Below are positions 20,281 to 50,700 of a stretch of 64,000 bases of DNA, in pieces. The DNA is taken from positions 69,979,049 through 70,043,048 of the forward strand of contig OY744605.1 in NCBI GenBank assembly GCA_963556255.1. Reading direction: 5' to 3'. A program made the position numbers and the translations under genes. Position 1 is the first letter of the stretch, and every line of letters starts with the position of its first letter. The notes beneath the pieces were generated by a model that saw only the letters and a program-made list of their open reading frames with translations, ran no database searches and was not told the DNA's origin. Source of the DNA: Allolobophora icterica. Its lineage: Eukaryota; Annelida; Clitellata; Crassiclitellata; Lumbricidae.

Positions 20281-21960
20281 CTTAGTGCCGAGTTATAGCG
20301 TGCAGATAGATGCAGATGGATTCATAGACCCTGCCTCACGGTGCGTTGCTTATATCGTAGAGTGGCGGTACTGCATTCTACATATACAGCGATACGGTTC
20401 TTTAGTGTCGTTGGTTAGCGATAAATACTGCACCCCGTGTGGTAGTATACGGCGAGTGATAAAGCGAGTTCCAGGTTTCCGGCAAGTTGCAAATATATTT
20501 ACGGACGAGAGGGCGTCCGAGAAGAGGCTAATCAGTGCGATCCCGGGTTACAGCCGAATCGATCGCTCTCGGGTGAAGGATTGACTCCGCCGATCCGACA
20601 GGTTTGGGGCCCACCCTGCCGTTAGATCCCGAGAAGGTCTGAATCCCGATTGTTGGTAGTTTGCGGGCTGAGTATAGCTCGGGGAAAGACCGATCGTGAG
20701 AGATTGAGAGCTCACAGGTCTGTTCCGGTAACGTACGGGGCAAAGAGTTTCCTGGTGACCGTCTGATAAACCTCGGGCAAGGCCCCGCTGTTGACAGTCA
20801 GAAATACACGGGCAAAGACCCGGAGATACGCGGGCAAAGACCCGGTGTTGACCGTCAGATATAAACGGGCAAAGACCCGGTGGTAGCCGTCAGAGATACA
20901 CGCGGAAAGGCCCCGCTGTTGACCGTTAGAAATACACGGGCAAAGATCCGGTGGTACCCGTGAGGGATACACGCGGAAAGGCCCCGCAGTTGACCGTCTG
21001 AGATACACGGGCAAAGACCCGGTGGTGATAACTCAGTTAAAGTATCGTCCATAAAAGCTGAGCAGTGCGATCCCGAGTTACAACAAAAACTAATCACTCT
21101 TGGGTATTGTATTGACCGCCGATTCGACAGGTTTGGGGCCCACCCTGCCGTTAGATCGCGAGCCGGTCTGAATCCCGATTGTGGAAGTTTAGCAGGCTGA
21201 GTAAACCTCGGGGAGAGACCGATCGTCCGAGATATACAAAAACACAGGTCTGTATCGGTAAAGTGCGGAGAAACATTCCGCTGGTGACGTCCGGTGAAGT
21301 ACCGGGACGATCTTGTTGAAACTGTTCGATAACATCGGGGAACAACCCGTGAATCTAAATACGCGGTATCCGGGTTTGGCTGTTTTACGCGTCATAGTTA
21401 CTCCCGCGGTTTACCGGCAAATATCCGTCCGGGAGACCATCCGGACGATCCGACCGTTGTCTGTTCCAGTGTTCGGGAAAGTTCCCACGGTGGGAAGCTA
21501 CACAGGTCTGTGTGCAATAACGGGGTAAAGTGATTGATATTTACCCACAGATACCGTTAGCAGAATCGAGTGTGAGTACCGAGAAACGAAGCCTACGAGT
21601 CTGTGCGCTCCCGGAAAAAGACACAACTGTTACGTTCTCTATTTTATTCAGAGAGCAATGTTCAAGAGATATGGCTAGTGGAGTAAGGGCCCACTCTGCT
21701 GCTCAGGTCTCGAGACAGACTAATTCTGAATAGTGGGAGGACAAAAGGTTGTGTAAACCGGAAAGAGATCAGACCAAGATATTCGGGTCGGGTATTCGGG
21801 TACCCAGGTCCGGCAGAGACACGTCCGCGGTTTCATAGCCGAAGTACGGTTAGTCCCAAGGTGAAGGTACGAGAGTCCCAGGTAAAAGGGGCATTAACGC
21901 AGACCAAGAGTAAACGATACGAGAGAGTCCGGGTAGTCGGGTAATTAATAATAACACTGG
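20281..21960. repeat. CpG-rich complex repeat region with about 35-bp hairpin units
   Basis: Between 20774 and 21021 eight short palindromes recur at spacings of 35, 22, 35, 36, 35, 36 and 35 bp. The usual form is CGGGCAAAGACCCG (stem CGGG/CCCG), alternating with GCGGAAAGGCCCCGC (stem GCGG/CCGC). Units are joined by GTTGACCGTCAGAAATACA-like linkers. Outlying hairpins sit at 21266 (CGGA/TCCG) and 21336 (CGGG/CCCG), 70 bp apart. A larger block, 20533-20740, is repeated at 21063-21270 (offset 530 bp), with a weaker third trace near 21684. No convincing protein or known RNA is seen. It could be a decayed satellite, a transposon end or a structured RNA locus. Confidence 0.6.
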
Positions 21961-22009
21961 AACCCTTGACAAGAAAACAGTTTTCTTTCTCCGAAAATCC
22001 GCTAAAACT

Positions 22010-22900
22010 CACCTACCTAAGGGGAGAGGGTATGGAAATGGAGGGAGGACCCATGCAAAAGTCGGCGCCTATGCAGATATATGGAAGACGGAGCTTCACC
22101 AGATAGAGACCGCCAAACAAGAGATGCAATCCTATAGGAGATGCGCTGCGAGGCAGGTAGCCAATGCAGGACATCACGCATATAAGCTGAAGCTGGTGCA
22201 TATTTTGGGATATGGGCAATTAGCCGAGCGGCAGAGCGAAGGACCCGGTCAAGCCGCCCAATTAGAGCCAATGGATGTCCAGTGAGAACAGAGCAGCAAT
22301 AGTCAACTACTCAACTCTTCTGGAGATAAAAGCGTGAACAAGGATCACGGCCGCGTCATAAGAAAGGGACCGCATCACAACACGCAACTGTCGAAGCTGG
22401 TAGTATATCAACTCCGGGTGACCAAGTTGACATGCTGAAAAAAAAGTAAGCTCTTGCATGGTCAATTAATGTCACCCCCAGATCTCGGATAGTGAGCGAA
22501 AAGGAGACATGGGGGACGGCCTATGCTAACGAGTGCAGGTCAACCTTTGTCAGCTGTTTGCGACCACAAGCCAAATAAACTGAGTTTTAGATGGGTTCAG
22601 TAGTGACCGATTAGAAGCCATCCATCAAGAAAGGGTGTCAATGGCATTGCACATCAGGCCAACAGAAGCAGCTGCCTCTGTAGGACGGCAATGGATGTAT
22701 GCTTGTATGTCATCTGCCCACAAGACCGCAACAAGGAACTGATATCAGAAGTGAACAGAATGTAGAGCAATGGGCCAAGGACAGACCCCTGGGAAACACC
22801 AAACATAGCAGGAACCCAGGAGGACCTAGAAGAGCAAGTCACAACACAGTCAGTTAGAGCGACCAGTAAGAAAAGAGCAGAGATATGATGATCGAGCGAG
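22010..22900 (-). pseudogene. CR1-like LINE remnant, RT 3' part
   Basis: Minus-strand reading gives GVSQGSVLGPLLYILFTSDI (about 22720-22800), the conserved RT motif before the catalytic box. The following MTYKHTS replaces the usual YADD-type motif, so the active site is lost. Further on, 22271-22017 encodes GRLDRVLRSAARLIAHIP and then LHWLPASQRISYRIASLVW, the signature C-terminal region of CR1/L2-like reverse transcriptases. Frames differ between parts. The 5' continuation is at 24038-23880 beyond a SINE. Confidence 0.75.
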
Positions 22901-23164
22901 TAGACCAGGACGGTTGGATGTTGAATTCTGGCAAATGTAAGGTTTGAGAGGTTTGAAAGGCGTTGTAAAAAAGAGATAAAATTTTGTAATGGATGCGCTG
23001 GGGGACAATGAAGTGATTTCAGAATAGGGGTTATGTGGTGGTGTTTGGGAGTTTTGGTGACTGCGCGGGCGAAGGCATTCTAGCTATAGACTGTTTGCAG
23101 GAGTCGATGTTGTGGGAAAAGGATATTACAGAAGTCGAGTTTGGAGAGGACAATTCGAAGGTGC

Positions 23165-23330
23165 AGTGGCTACCTCCCCGGACTCTGACCTGGAACATTA
23201 AGGCAGCCTGGCTACTGAGGATTTGATTTGATATAGCGCTAGTAATTAAACTTATCTCCTTGACGTGGCTGTCGACGCTGAGAAATTCGGAGATTTACAT
23301 TTACATTTACATCTGTTGCTCAATTTAGAT
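23165..23330 (+). repeat. LINE 3' tail fragment
   Basis: The segment CTCTGACCTGGAACATTAAG through GATTTGATATAGCGCTAGT and GGAGATTTACATTTACATTT matches 25255-25410, where the same tail follows a CR1-like coding end. It is therefore an independent, strongly 5'-truncated insertion. Confidence 0.65.
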
Positions 23331-23486
23331 CAAAATTTAAAAAAAACATCTATTCATATGGCACGATCGATGACTAGAATGCGGCGCAACGCGCTCTCTC
23401 GTAAGACTTGTCTTGTTGAAGCGCGCTAGAATTCTTTAGTTGTACTTAATTGTATTGTATTGTGATATAATTATATAGGCATGCAA

Positions 23487-23815
23487 GGCACGGTAGCCGA
23501 ATGGATAGGGCGCTCAACCTGGCTGTAAAGCTCGGAGGATGGGTTCGACCGTTCGAGTCTCTGCTCAAGCGGTCACTGTGCAAGGACTTTGAGCAAGTTC
23601 GTCACGCACAGTGAGTGATTGTTCAGCTCCATCGCTGTCCTGTCGCATGTTTGTGTGCACACACTTCTGAACTTAAATGTCGGTTAATGCATGGGCTTCT
23701 GATTTCAGGTCCAAGTGGGTTCAATGTGGTTAGCCGAAGCCCATGAACACACTTGTGGCCCACCGAAAATTTAATTCGGATAACGGGCTACTCAACTCGC
23801 TCCCAAATGAGGCTT
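23487..23815 (+). repeat. tRNA-derived SINE (family B), full head
   Basis: The head reads GGCACGGTAGCCGAATGGAT (A box), followed by GGGTTCGACCGTTCGAGTC (B box), and the body is shared with 19524-19796. It lies between two pieces of the same minus-strand LINE (24038-23880 and 22900-22010), so it probably inserted into that LINE or next to it. Confidence 0.72.
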
Positions 23816-23879
23816 TTGTGGGCTAGCCCAAACCCATGAGCCCATCTAATTTTTAGATGGGTTCCACATGGGCAATTTG

Positions 23880-24038
23880 GCAGGGATAAGACTGGGACAA
23901 GTCAAACCACGAAGAGAGTCCATGAAAAAGTAGACTATAGTCAATAGTGTTGAAAACTGCAGAGATATATAATAGGCCTGTCGAGGAGACATATATATAG
24001 GCAGCTAAGATTTGTTGACGACTTACGGCAGAGACCAA
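23880..24038 (-). pseudogene. CR1-like LINE remnant, RT motif A piece
   Basis: Minus-strand residues AVFNTIDYSLLFHGLSSWF match the motif A region of CR1/L2-like RT (usually DLSAAFDTIDH), with the first Asp-containing part partly changed. This piece fits directly upstream of the 22900-22010 fragment. Together they form one element split by younger insertions. Confidence 0.65.
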
Positions 24039-24481
24039 TTTATTATACAGTAGGCCTATAGAAACCGACTTAATTAGGGCCTACTCCCGCTGACCATTAT
24101 TAAAATGGCGCTATCAGAATTTTAAAGTTTAAATTAGATTACTTTTCTTAGTTGTTTACTGAGTTTACTCGATGAATCTGTACCTTGGTGTAAGATAGAG
24201 ACGCATCCAAGGACGATTAATAATTATTTCTTCAGTTAAATAATATTATTATTCGCCCCATTCGACCCATTCTTTAATCACCGGGTGGCGTTGGTGTTTC
24301 GATCTACTGATCATGTTCTGACGTCCACGGCAGCCTCATTGAATTAATAGTCTTTGTTGTGGAATATACAATGCAGCGCGGCTGCTGAAGACACCGAAAG
24401 GTTGACGAAAGCGGTGCTAGGTGTTAGATGTTGTTCGATTAATCGTTTTTTATAACGCAGTAACGTTCGAGGGTCTGTGAG

Positions 24482-43735
<19,254 letters not shown>

Positions 43736-43777
43736 AAGGGTTAACACATGGTAACAGATGTTAGCGATTGGTACCCT

Positions 43778-43972
43778 GGAAATCAGACTTGGACCTCTTC
43801 TAGACTACTCTCTGGAAACCCCTTTGATTTGGTTTGGCTTCCTGGATATCGGACTTGGACCTCTTTTGGACTACTCTCTACAAACCCCCTCTGATTTGGT
43901 TTGGCCTTCTGGAAACCGGACTCGGGCCTCTTTTGGACTACTCTCTGGAAACCCCTCTGATCTGACATAGCG
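43778..43972 (+). repeat. 66-67 bp minisatellite in the presumed TXNDC16 3' UTR
   Basis: There are nearly three units starting at 43778, 43844 and 43911, with shared blocks GGACTTGGACCTCTTTTGGA, CTACTCTCTGGAAACCCC and CTGATTTGGTTTGGC. The array begins 43 bp after the stop codon. It runs into a LINE tail (about 43973-44040, GCGCTCGTGAATAGGCTGGTG). Confidence 0.75.
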
Positions 43973-44040
43973 CTCGTGAATAGGCTGGTGTCCTGCACTT
44001 GGCCTTCGAGTGCGCTTTAGAAGTTTGGAGATTACGATTG

Positions 44041-44258
44041 TTAATTAATGTCAAGATGTTATAAGTGTACGCAAGTAACGAACGTTAACAAGTGTAGGCA
44101 TCTATCGGTGTGGGTCAGCATTTGTTCGTAAGTGGCTACTTTATTTCACATATTCCATTACTGTTGTTGACTTGTGATGAAAGTGTTGTACGATTTTATT
44201 GTAATTTAGCTGATCATTTTAGCCCACATTCGGTAAGTTAGGTCAGTAACGAGAATAA
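44041..44258. other. Downstream of TXNDC16, unassigned
   Basis: Unique sequence up to a MITE. No canonical AATAAA is seen between the stop codon and 44258, so the poly(A) site of TXNDC16 is not located. Confidence 0.4.
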
Positions 44259-45418
44259 GGGGTCATCCATATAGTACGTACGCAAAAAAATCGTATTTTC
44301 AGACCCCCCTCCCCCCCCGTTTGGCCGCGTACATTTTGTGGACCCCCCCCTGTGCGTACGTACAACTAAGCTCTACCCCCCCCCCAAGAAAAAAATTAGC
44401 TAAATTAAGTCATCTATAAGATATTTAATTTACCGTAGGCGACGAATATTTGCGTTAAACATCATATTTGCTAGCTGAAATTTGTTAACTGTTATGAAGA
44501 AATAAAATACTATTTAATACGAGAGAACACGCTTCAGACAATAATAACCAAAAAGTTTATCGTTTCTGATCTGTCGAAAGTCCCTCCCTTTTCCGTTTCT
44601 CCTCCAAGCCAGTTTTTCCCGTCTCACGACCCCAGTCTGTTTCCCTCCACTCCCCCACCCTCCCCTCTTCCACGCTCCCTTGTGTCGCCCCAATAGGCCT
44701 GCCGAACCGGCTCCACACCCGGTAGGGTAGAATGCAGGTCGGAAGGCAGAGAGCCGCTCATCGTGCACCCGACTCGGCCGGTGTCTGATTTCCTCGGCTC
44801 TGTAGCGGTTGTGGCGACCGGGTGGATGGAGGTGGGGTCCTTTGAGGCATCTGCTGTGGGTTGCTTCTGTTATGGCGAAGACTGGAGACGAAGCCGTGAC
44901 ATTGATGTTTTCACAATAGTAAGTAAGTATCACACTAGGTGATAGAACTGGCAAATGAAAGTGTGTTTTGAGGGTATTACGACTTTAAATATTGTTGGAA
45001 CATTGCTGAATACTATTAGGATAATATTACTTGGGAATCATCTGGAAAACATGTACTTAATTTGATTAATAAATCTGTGGGCTGAGATTGATTTATATGT
45101 TAATAGTGTTTATACTGCTACTTTGTAAGTAGGTGGCGCTGTAGTGTCTCATTCACAACACAGATTACCGGTAACTGCACATGGCTTTATATTATAATAA
45201 TGAAAATTAATGTCATCATCCGATTATAGTACAGTACAGAGTTATTTATAAAGTTATAAATAGGCTAATATGGATGTCATAATGAGACTTTTTTTGCGTA
45301 CGTACATTTAGTCGAGACCCCCCTCCCCCCCCCCCCCATACGCACCCGTACGCAAAATCGCATAAATCGCGGACCCCCCCCTCCCCCCTCAGTGCGTACG
45401 TACTATGTGGATGGCCCC
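44259..45418. mobile_element. Harbinger-like MITE, 1.16 kb
   Basis: The ends are inverted: GGGGTCATCCATATAGTACG on the left, and GGGGCCATCCACATAGTACG when the right end is read backwards. TAA flanks both sides (44256-44258 and 45419-45421), the TWA duplication of PIF/Harbinger. Next to each end are C-rich blocks with GTGCGTACGTAC. A 146-codon minus-strand frame inside (44954-44514) resembles no transposase. The terminal design is like the element at 1466-1930. Confidence 0.7.
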
Positions 45419-45421
45419 TAA

Positions 45422-47648
45422 TTGTATATTTTAATTTTTATACTTTGTCACAGATATACTGTCATATGCATTGCCTCAAAATGCAGTAAATATTGAACAT
45501 ACTTATAAGATTCTCATATAGTAATTGCATAGGAATTCAGTATATTAATTTTTATAGCAAATGTTTTGCAAGCTTTGCTGCTACTTTATAAAGATGGACA
45601 TATTTTAATCATGATTTTATACCTGTATATTGTTTTACACGATTTTCCCACGAACAACTGCACATCTCATGATATTTTTAGTGTTAAATTATTTTTTATT
45701 TTGAGTTATTGGAGCTCTTAATGTGTCTTGCTTGTAAGCGTTGATTGGAATTCTGTATTCCAGCAAGAGAAAACTTAGTAAATGTTGGCAGAGCTATTCT
45801 TCAATGAAATTATTTAATAATTTTAGACAGCTGCCCCGCAAGGGCAGCAATTTGTCGAGATTTCTGCTCCACCTGCACCCACTAGCCAACTCAGCTTTAA
45901 CGAGCACACCGATCATACACAGTTAGTGGGAAGGTGAGACATGGAACTGCTTAGACAGCTGTGCTGATATTTTCTGTTGCAAAGGCTTCCTCTACATGTA
46001 GATTCTATTCAGTATTAAAATCCTTTCCTTCAGTCATGTTGCATGTGTATCAGGATTTGTTTATTCACAGAACTGACATCTGCCAGATATTATCCAGCAG
46101 TTAAGTTGTTTGTTATTTAGATAATTTTTATTGGTTTACAAGGCAAATACAGGTGAAAGAATTATAAATGTAATAATGTGGATGACGTTTAGCATAAAGC
46201 ATTCAATTTAGCCAGAATTTGGGATGTGTTGTTTTTGCCTTTGTTCATTTGCTAAAGCAGCTACTAAATGGAAGGTGCATTACTTTATAGATGTAATTTA
46301 GCCAGAATTCAGGATGTATCCAATCAGATAATAACCGTGTTGCTATTTGCCTTTCTTCATTTGAGAGAAGCTATTAAACGGAAGGTTTATTACACTTTAT
46401 ACATTTTAAGTTGGTGAATTTTAATTTTAAGATTTTATAACACAACATGGACACATTTTATGTCTCAAGTCCATTTATTATCAGAATTGTATGCTATGGC
46501 TGCTCCGTGTTGTGCAGACGGGTATATCGTTTCTAAACCGCTTCTGTGTTGTAAACTACAAATTGTTGATTCACATTCCATAACTTTGAATGCTGAACAT
46601 TAGTGTTGTGTCAATACATCCTCCTCCAGATTTTGGAGTGCATCGACTTTCACTGTGTCACTTCTAGTCTGGAGCTTGCTTAGGATATTAGTCTGGTGTG
46701 CACAGCACATTTAAGCACTGGTTCACTCATGCTATCCTCAGCTTTATGGCATGTACATTGTACATGTATACCAAGACAATGCTTAGGACTATGCTGCAAT
46801 GCATATGGCATTTATATAGATCCTCACAACATGACCGTCTAACACATTTAGAAGGGTGTCATTTAACTGAACTGCATCTAAACATCAAAATCTGATAAAT
46901 CCTTGAACACTATCTCATCTTCTAACAGGGTTAACACCGTTCAACATCGAACAGCTCAACACCAATGCCAGGTACTAATACAACTGAAAAAACTTACAAA
47001 AAAACACAATCTACAACTGCTTACAACCAAAAACCAACAGTTGTACTTTAAAACCAACCCAATAACTTGCAAACTATGATCAACTGTCCCATCTACTTTT
47101 TACTCACAAAAAATAAATTCAACAGGCTGGGCAATAGTAAATATGGGGAACAAAACTTTTCAAAGGCAGCCCATATAGATTCTGACAAGGGATCACCTAT
47201 TGTTGATGCCCCAAACCAAGGTCAGTTTGGATCACCCCAATACGACAAGGGAAGGGGGATATGCCCAATGTGGACATCTATGTTTGGCACACTGTTATTT
47301 CAGTACAGCCTGTGCCAAAAGACGCCGCAAACAATCGGTGATCATATTAAAATTATAGTCATTTTGCTCAAAATGTCCATTAGTTAGCCCTTCAAGATCA
47401 ACTGGCTAGCCTAATCTAGGCCTTGGTACTCTGCGGGATTGCAGACGTTCACAAGGAGTATGGAGAGGGTAGACAATGCTGGTGTGGACAAGGGGTAGGG
47501 AGGGGTCCAAAGTCGATAATTTTATGGATGTCCCCAAACCCACCTAGCTTTTGCTGGTACACATCGGACTCTTGCACATAACAAAAAAAGTTTGATAAAA
47601 ACACTAGTGTTATGAGAACATCTGTCAGTTCTGGAGTGCACTGCATAT

Positions 47649-47698
<50 letters not shown>

Positions 47699-47777
47699 CT
47701 CCTACATATATCTATGAATATATGTGGGTGTATATATGTATACACACACATAAATGGTGTCCATGTTCATCAGTCAA
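45422..47777. other. Intergenic region between convergent TXNDC16 and HNRNPUL1-like genes
   Basis: AT-rich sequence with a direct repeat (AATTTAGCCAGAATT at about 46206 and 46296, followed by similar 90-bp segments) and no gene recognised. An (AT)n run with one interruption spans about 47647-47697, roughly 80 bp beyond the HNRNPUL1 stop. I see no canonical poly(A) signal for that gene in this interval. Confidence 0.5.
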
Positions 47778-50700
47778 TCATTTTTGTGCCCCACCCTGGG
47801 CGTTGTACTGGCTGTAATCCCAGCCGCCCTGTTGCGCTTGGTTGTACGCGTTCCATGTGTTCCAGTACTGTTGGTTCCAGGCGGCCGTTGCCTGTTGCTG
47901 CTGCTGTGGTTGCTGTTGCACCTGCTGTTGCTGCTGTGTTTGCTGGCTGTATGGAGTCCACTGGCAAAATAGAACAAAACAGACGTGAACACATCTCTGC
48001 CCTCATAATGTACATCATTTTAACACCAACTTTAAGACAACTACCGTGGACCCCAAATTTAATTTAGCTACATGATCCTGTGAACCCTCTCTAGGCACAA
48101 AAATTAAATGTAAAAGTCTACACACACTTGTTTACATGCCTCTGTAGCAGCTGCCACTTTTGTAGAGTACTTAGATTAAGTGTCATGTGTACATAAAATC
48201 ACCTTGCAACAATGTAACATGGACCTGAGATTAAGGATCACTTAGCTAAGGTGCAAATTTGATCACAACAATCCTATAACAGGACACTCTTAAGATGGTA
48301 CTTGTGGGCTGAGGGGGCATCAAGTGGCATGGTATTCCAGTCACCATCCAAGTATTAACCCAGTTCAATTCGTCGTAAGACTTTGCATGCCAAACATTCT
48401 TAGCCCTAGTTCTGGCCAGATAATTTTGGGGTTTTTGGTTCATTTCATCTGTTAAGAGTAAGAACATTATAGTTCAGGAACCACTGAAGAAAAGTAAAAG
48501 CGTAAACAATAACCTTGCTTAGAAATGAATTCTGAACAAGACTACAGTATTAACTGCTTGTATTTTTAGATACAACAGGTCAAACATTGATGGTGTGGCA
48601 TATGTAGCTCATCACACTGACTTTCCACATTCAGCCAGTTTAAAATAAATACATGTATACGTTACTAATAAATATAATATAAATAAATATATGTTACTAA
48701 ATAGTGCTGCTTCAGTTACTATTGGGTCAAATTCAAACCTAGCCAGGACTCAGGTGTCTGTCATTTCTGGTTTGCTACATAAACCTTCACTTTTAAGAGC
48801 TACAACAGCTTTCTAAAATCCACAATGTCAGTGGTAGGCAAATCTCCAGTCATCAATTATCAGGTGCGAGCGGTCAAACTTCGCATATGATAATATTCTA
48901 CATGGGCAGTGGCACCGGCATTTCGAAGAAGACTTAAAAATTATCTCTAACTTTTCGCAAGGAATGATAGATATCAAGCCACGCACCTCCAGATAAAGTA
49001 TGTTGTCTAGAAAATAATTGCAGAGGCATTTTTACACTTCCCCTAGAGCTGCATAATAAGTAGAAATCACATGATGCCACATATGCTAGCTAAGCACTTT
49101 GAGCACTATTTATTATAAGCATGATGATCAGTCTGAGTAAACGATCTGAGCCAGTAATTCTCATTATAAAACTATGAAAATATAAGACGCTCACGAATCT
49201 ATCATATTGGCAAACAGGCCAACCCTTCTCATAAAATTTTTTGTCCAGCCTTTGTCGGAGGATGGCAAAAGCCATGGTCCAGTGATTCAGTGTTGCCCCA
49301 CATTGCTGCTAGTATCACTTATTATTGTTTGAAAAGTTCTATAAATTGCTAGTATGAACACTACTTACAGTGATGTTGGTCCTGTCACCCTTAAATGCAC
49401 AAAATCACTAAAAATTAACTCCATTTAACGCCTAATTACCAAAATCATTTGCCACATTAATCTTCCTTCACCACTGCGGTCATAAAACTAAACAGATTGC
49501 TGAATGGCAGGTCTAATGTCTCCGCAACTATCCAACATATCAATGGGAAAATTTTAGCTTATTTATCACTCTAACTTATTTACACATGATGAAAGCTAGT
49601 TCTCCAACTTTCAACCACTTAAAAACCTAAAATGGCTGGAAAAGTCTAGTCTAAATCCATTACGTGAGGAAACCAGAAGTCGTGCTTCAGTTGGCATGTT
49701 TAAAAAATAAGTCTTAAGTTGGTATTGACATTAAAGAACCTACAAAACTGGGCAGTAAGTCCCAAAGCTTAGGAGATCATTCATTTGCATGGAAGGCACT
49801 GACCTGTCCCCAAGTGGGTTGTTGGTATCCAGCAGCCTGCTGAGACCAGTCCTGCTGAGTGCCCCAGCCAGTGTTCGCTGTGCTGGCGGCCCCCCAGCTG
49901 CCTGTCTGGCTGCCAGTTCCCTGGTTGCCCCATGATCCCTGCTGGCTCTGGCCGTATGTGTTCCGGTTGCCACCTTGGTTGCCCTGGCTCTTCCAGGACG
50001 ACTGTTGCTGCTGCTGGTAACCAGAACTACGGTTGCCACCCCAACTGCTGTCCTGAAAATAAGACGCAAAACAGTGTAATGTAATGCAAGTAGACATTTA
50101 TATAGCTCCTTGACATATCAAGGTTGCTTGTATAGCAACTGTATGGACACAACTATAAATGTCTGAATTTGTAATTGCTCATTTATATAGCACTTTTTCA
50201 AGAAAACTCACCAGAGGCATTCATGTCCTGACTTTACAGGACCACAATTAAACAGAACACAGTCTTTGAGAAAAAAGCATGACATTGCCAGTACGCATGA
50301 GCTTCTGAATCTTGTAAGGGGTATTGTTAAATTTCAGTTCTATTGCTTATTGTATTGTATGTATTTTTGCATATCTATTTTGTGTAGGTATGCATGTATG
50401 ATTGTATGTGTATGCATGAACATACTGGAGCCAATACACACAAACATACTTGTCTGGGTTCATATGTATTGGTGTAAGCATGACACATACTTGTCTGGGT
50501 TCATATGTATTGGTGTAAGCATGACACATACTTGTCTGGGTTCATATGTATTGGTGCAAGCATGTGCCTTAGACACCAGTCAGATAGAAGTTATAAATTA
50601 TAATTACAACATATACAGTACTGTGAAAAAGTATGTGGACAGCATATAAATAGTAGGAAAAAATCGATTTTCTTCAGGTACAATGGTTTTTGAAAGTAAC

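Noticed and set aside
20774..21021. CRISPR-like regular spacing of repeats
   Set aside because: Linkers are similar to one another rather than unique spacers, and the context is an animal genome.
20712..21097. Minus-strand frames with repeated RVFARVFLTVNSG-like peptides
   Set aside because: The peptide repeat follows from the 35-bp DNA repeat. 35 is not a multiple of three and the frame drifts, so no repeat protein is supported.
44514..44954. 146-codon minus-strand frame
   Set aside because: It lies inside a MITE and has Arg/Gly-rich, non-transposase-like composition and no recognisable domain.
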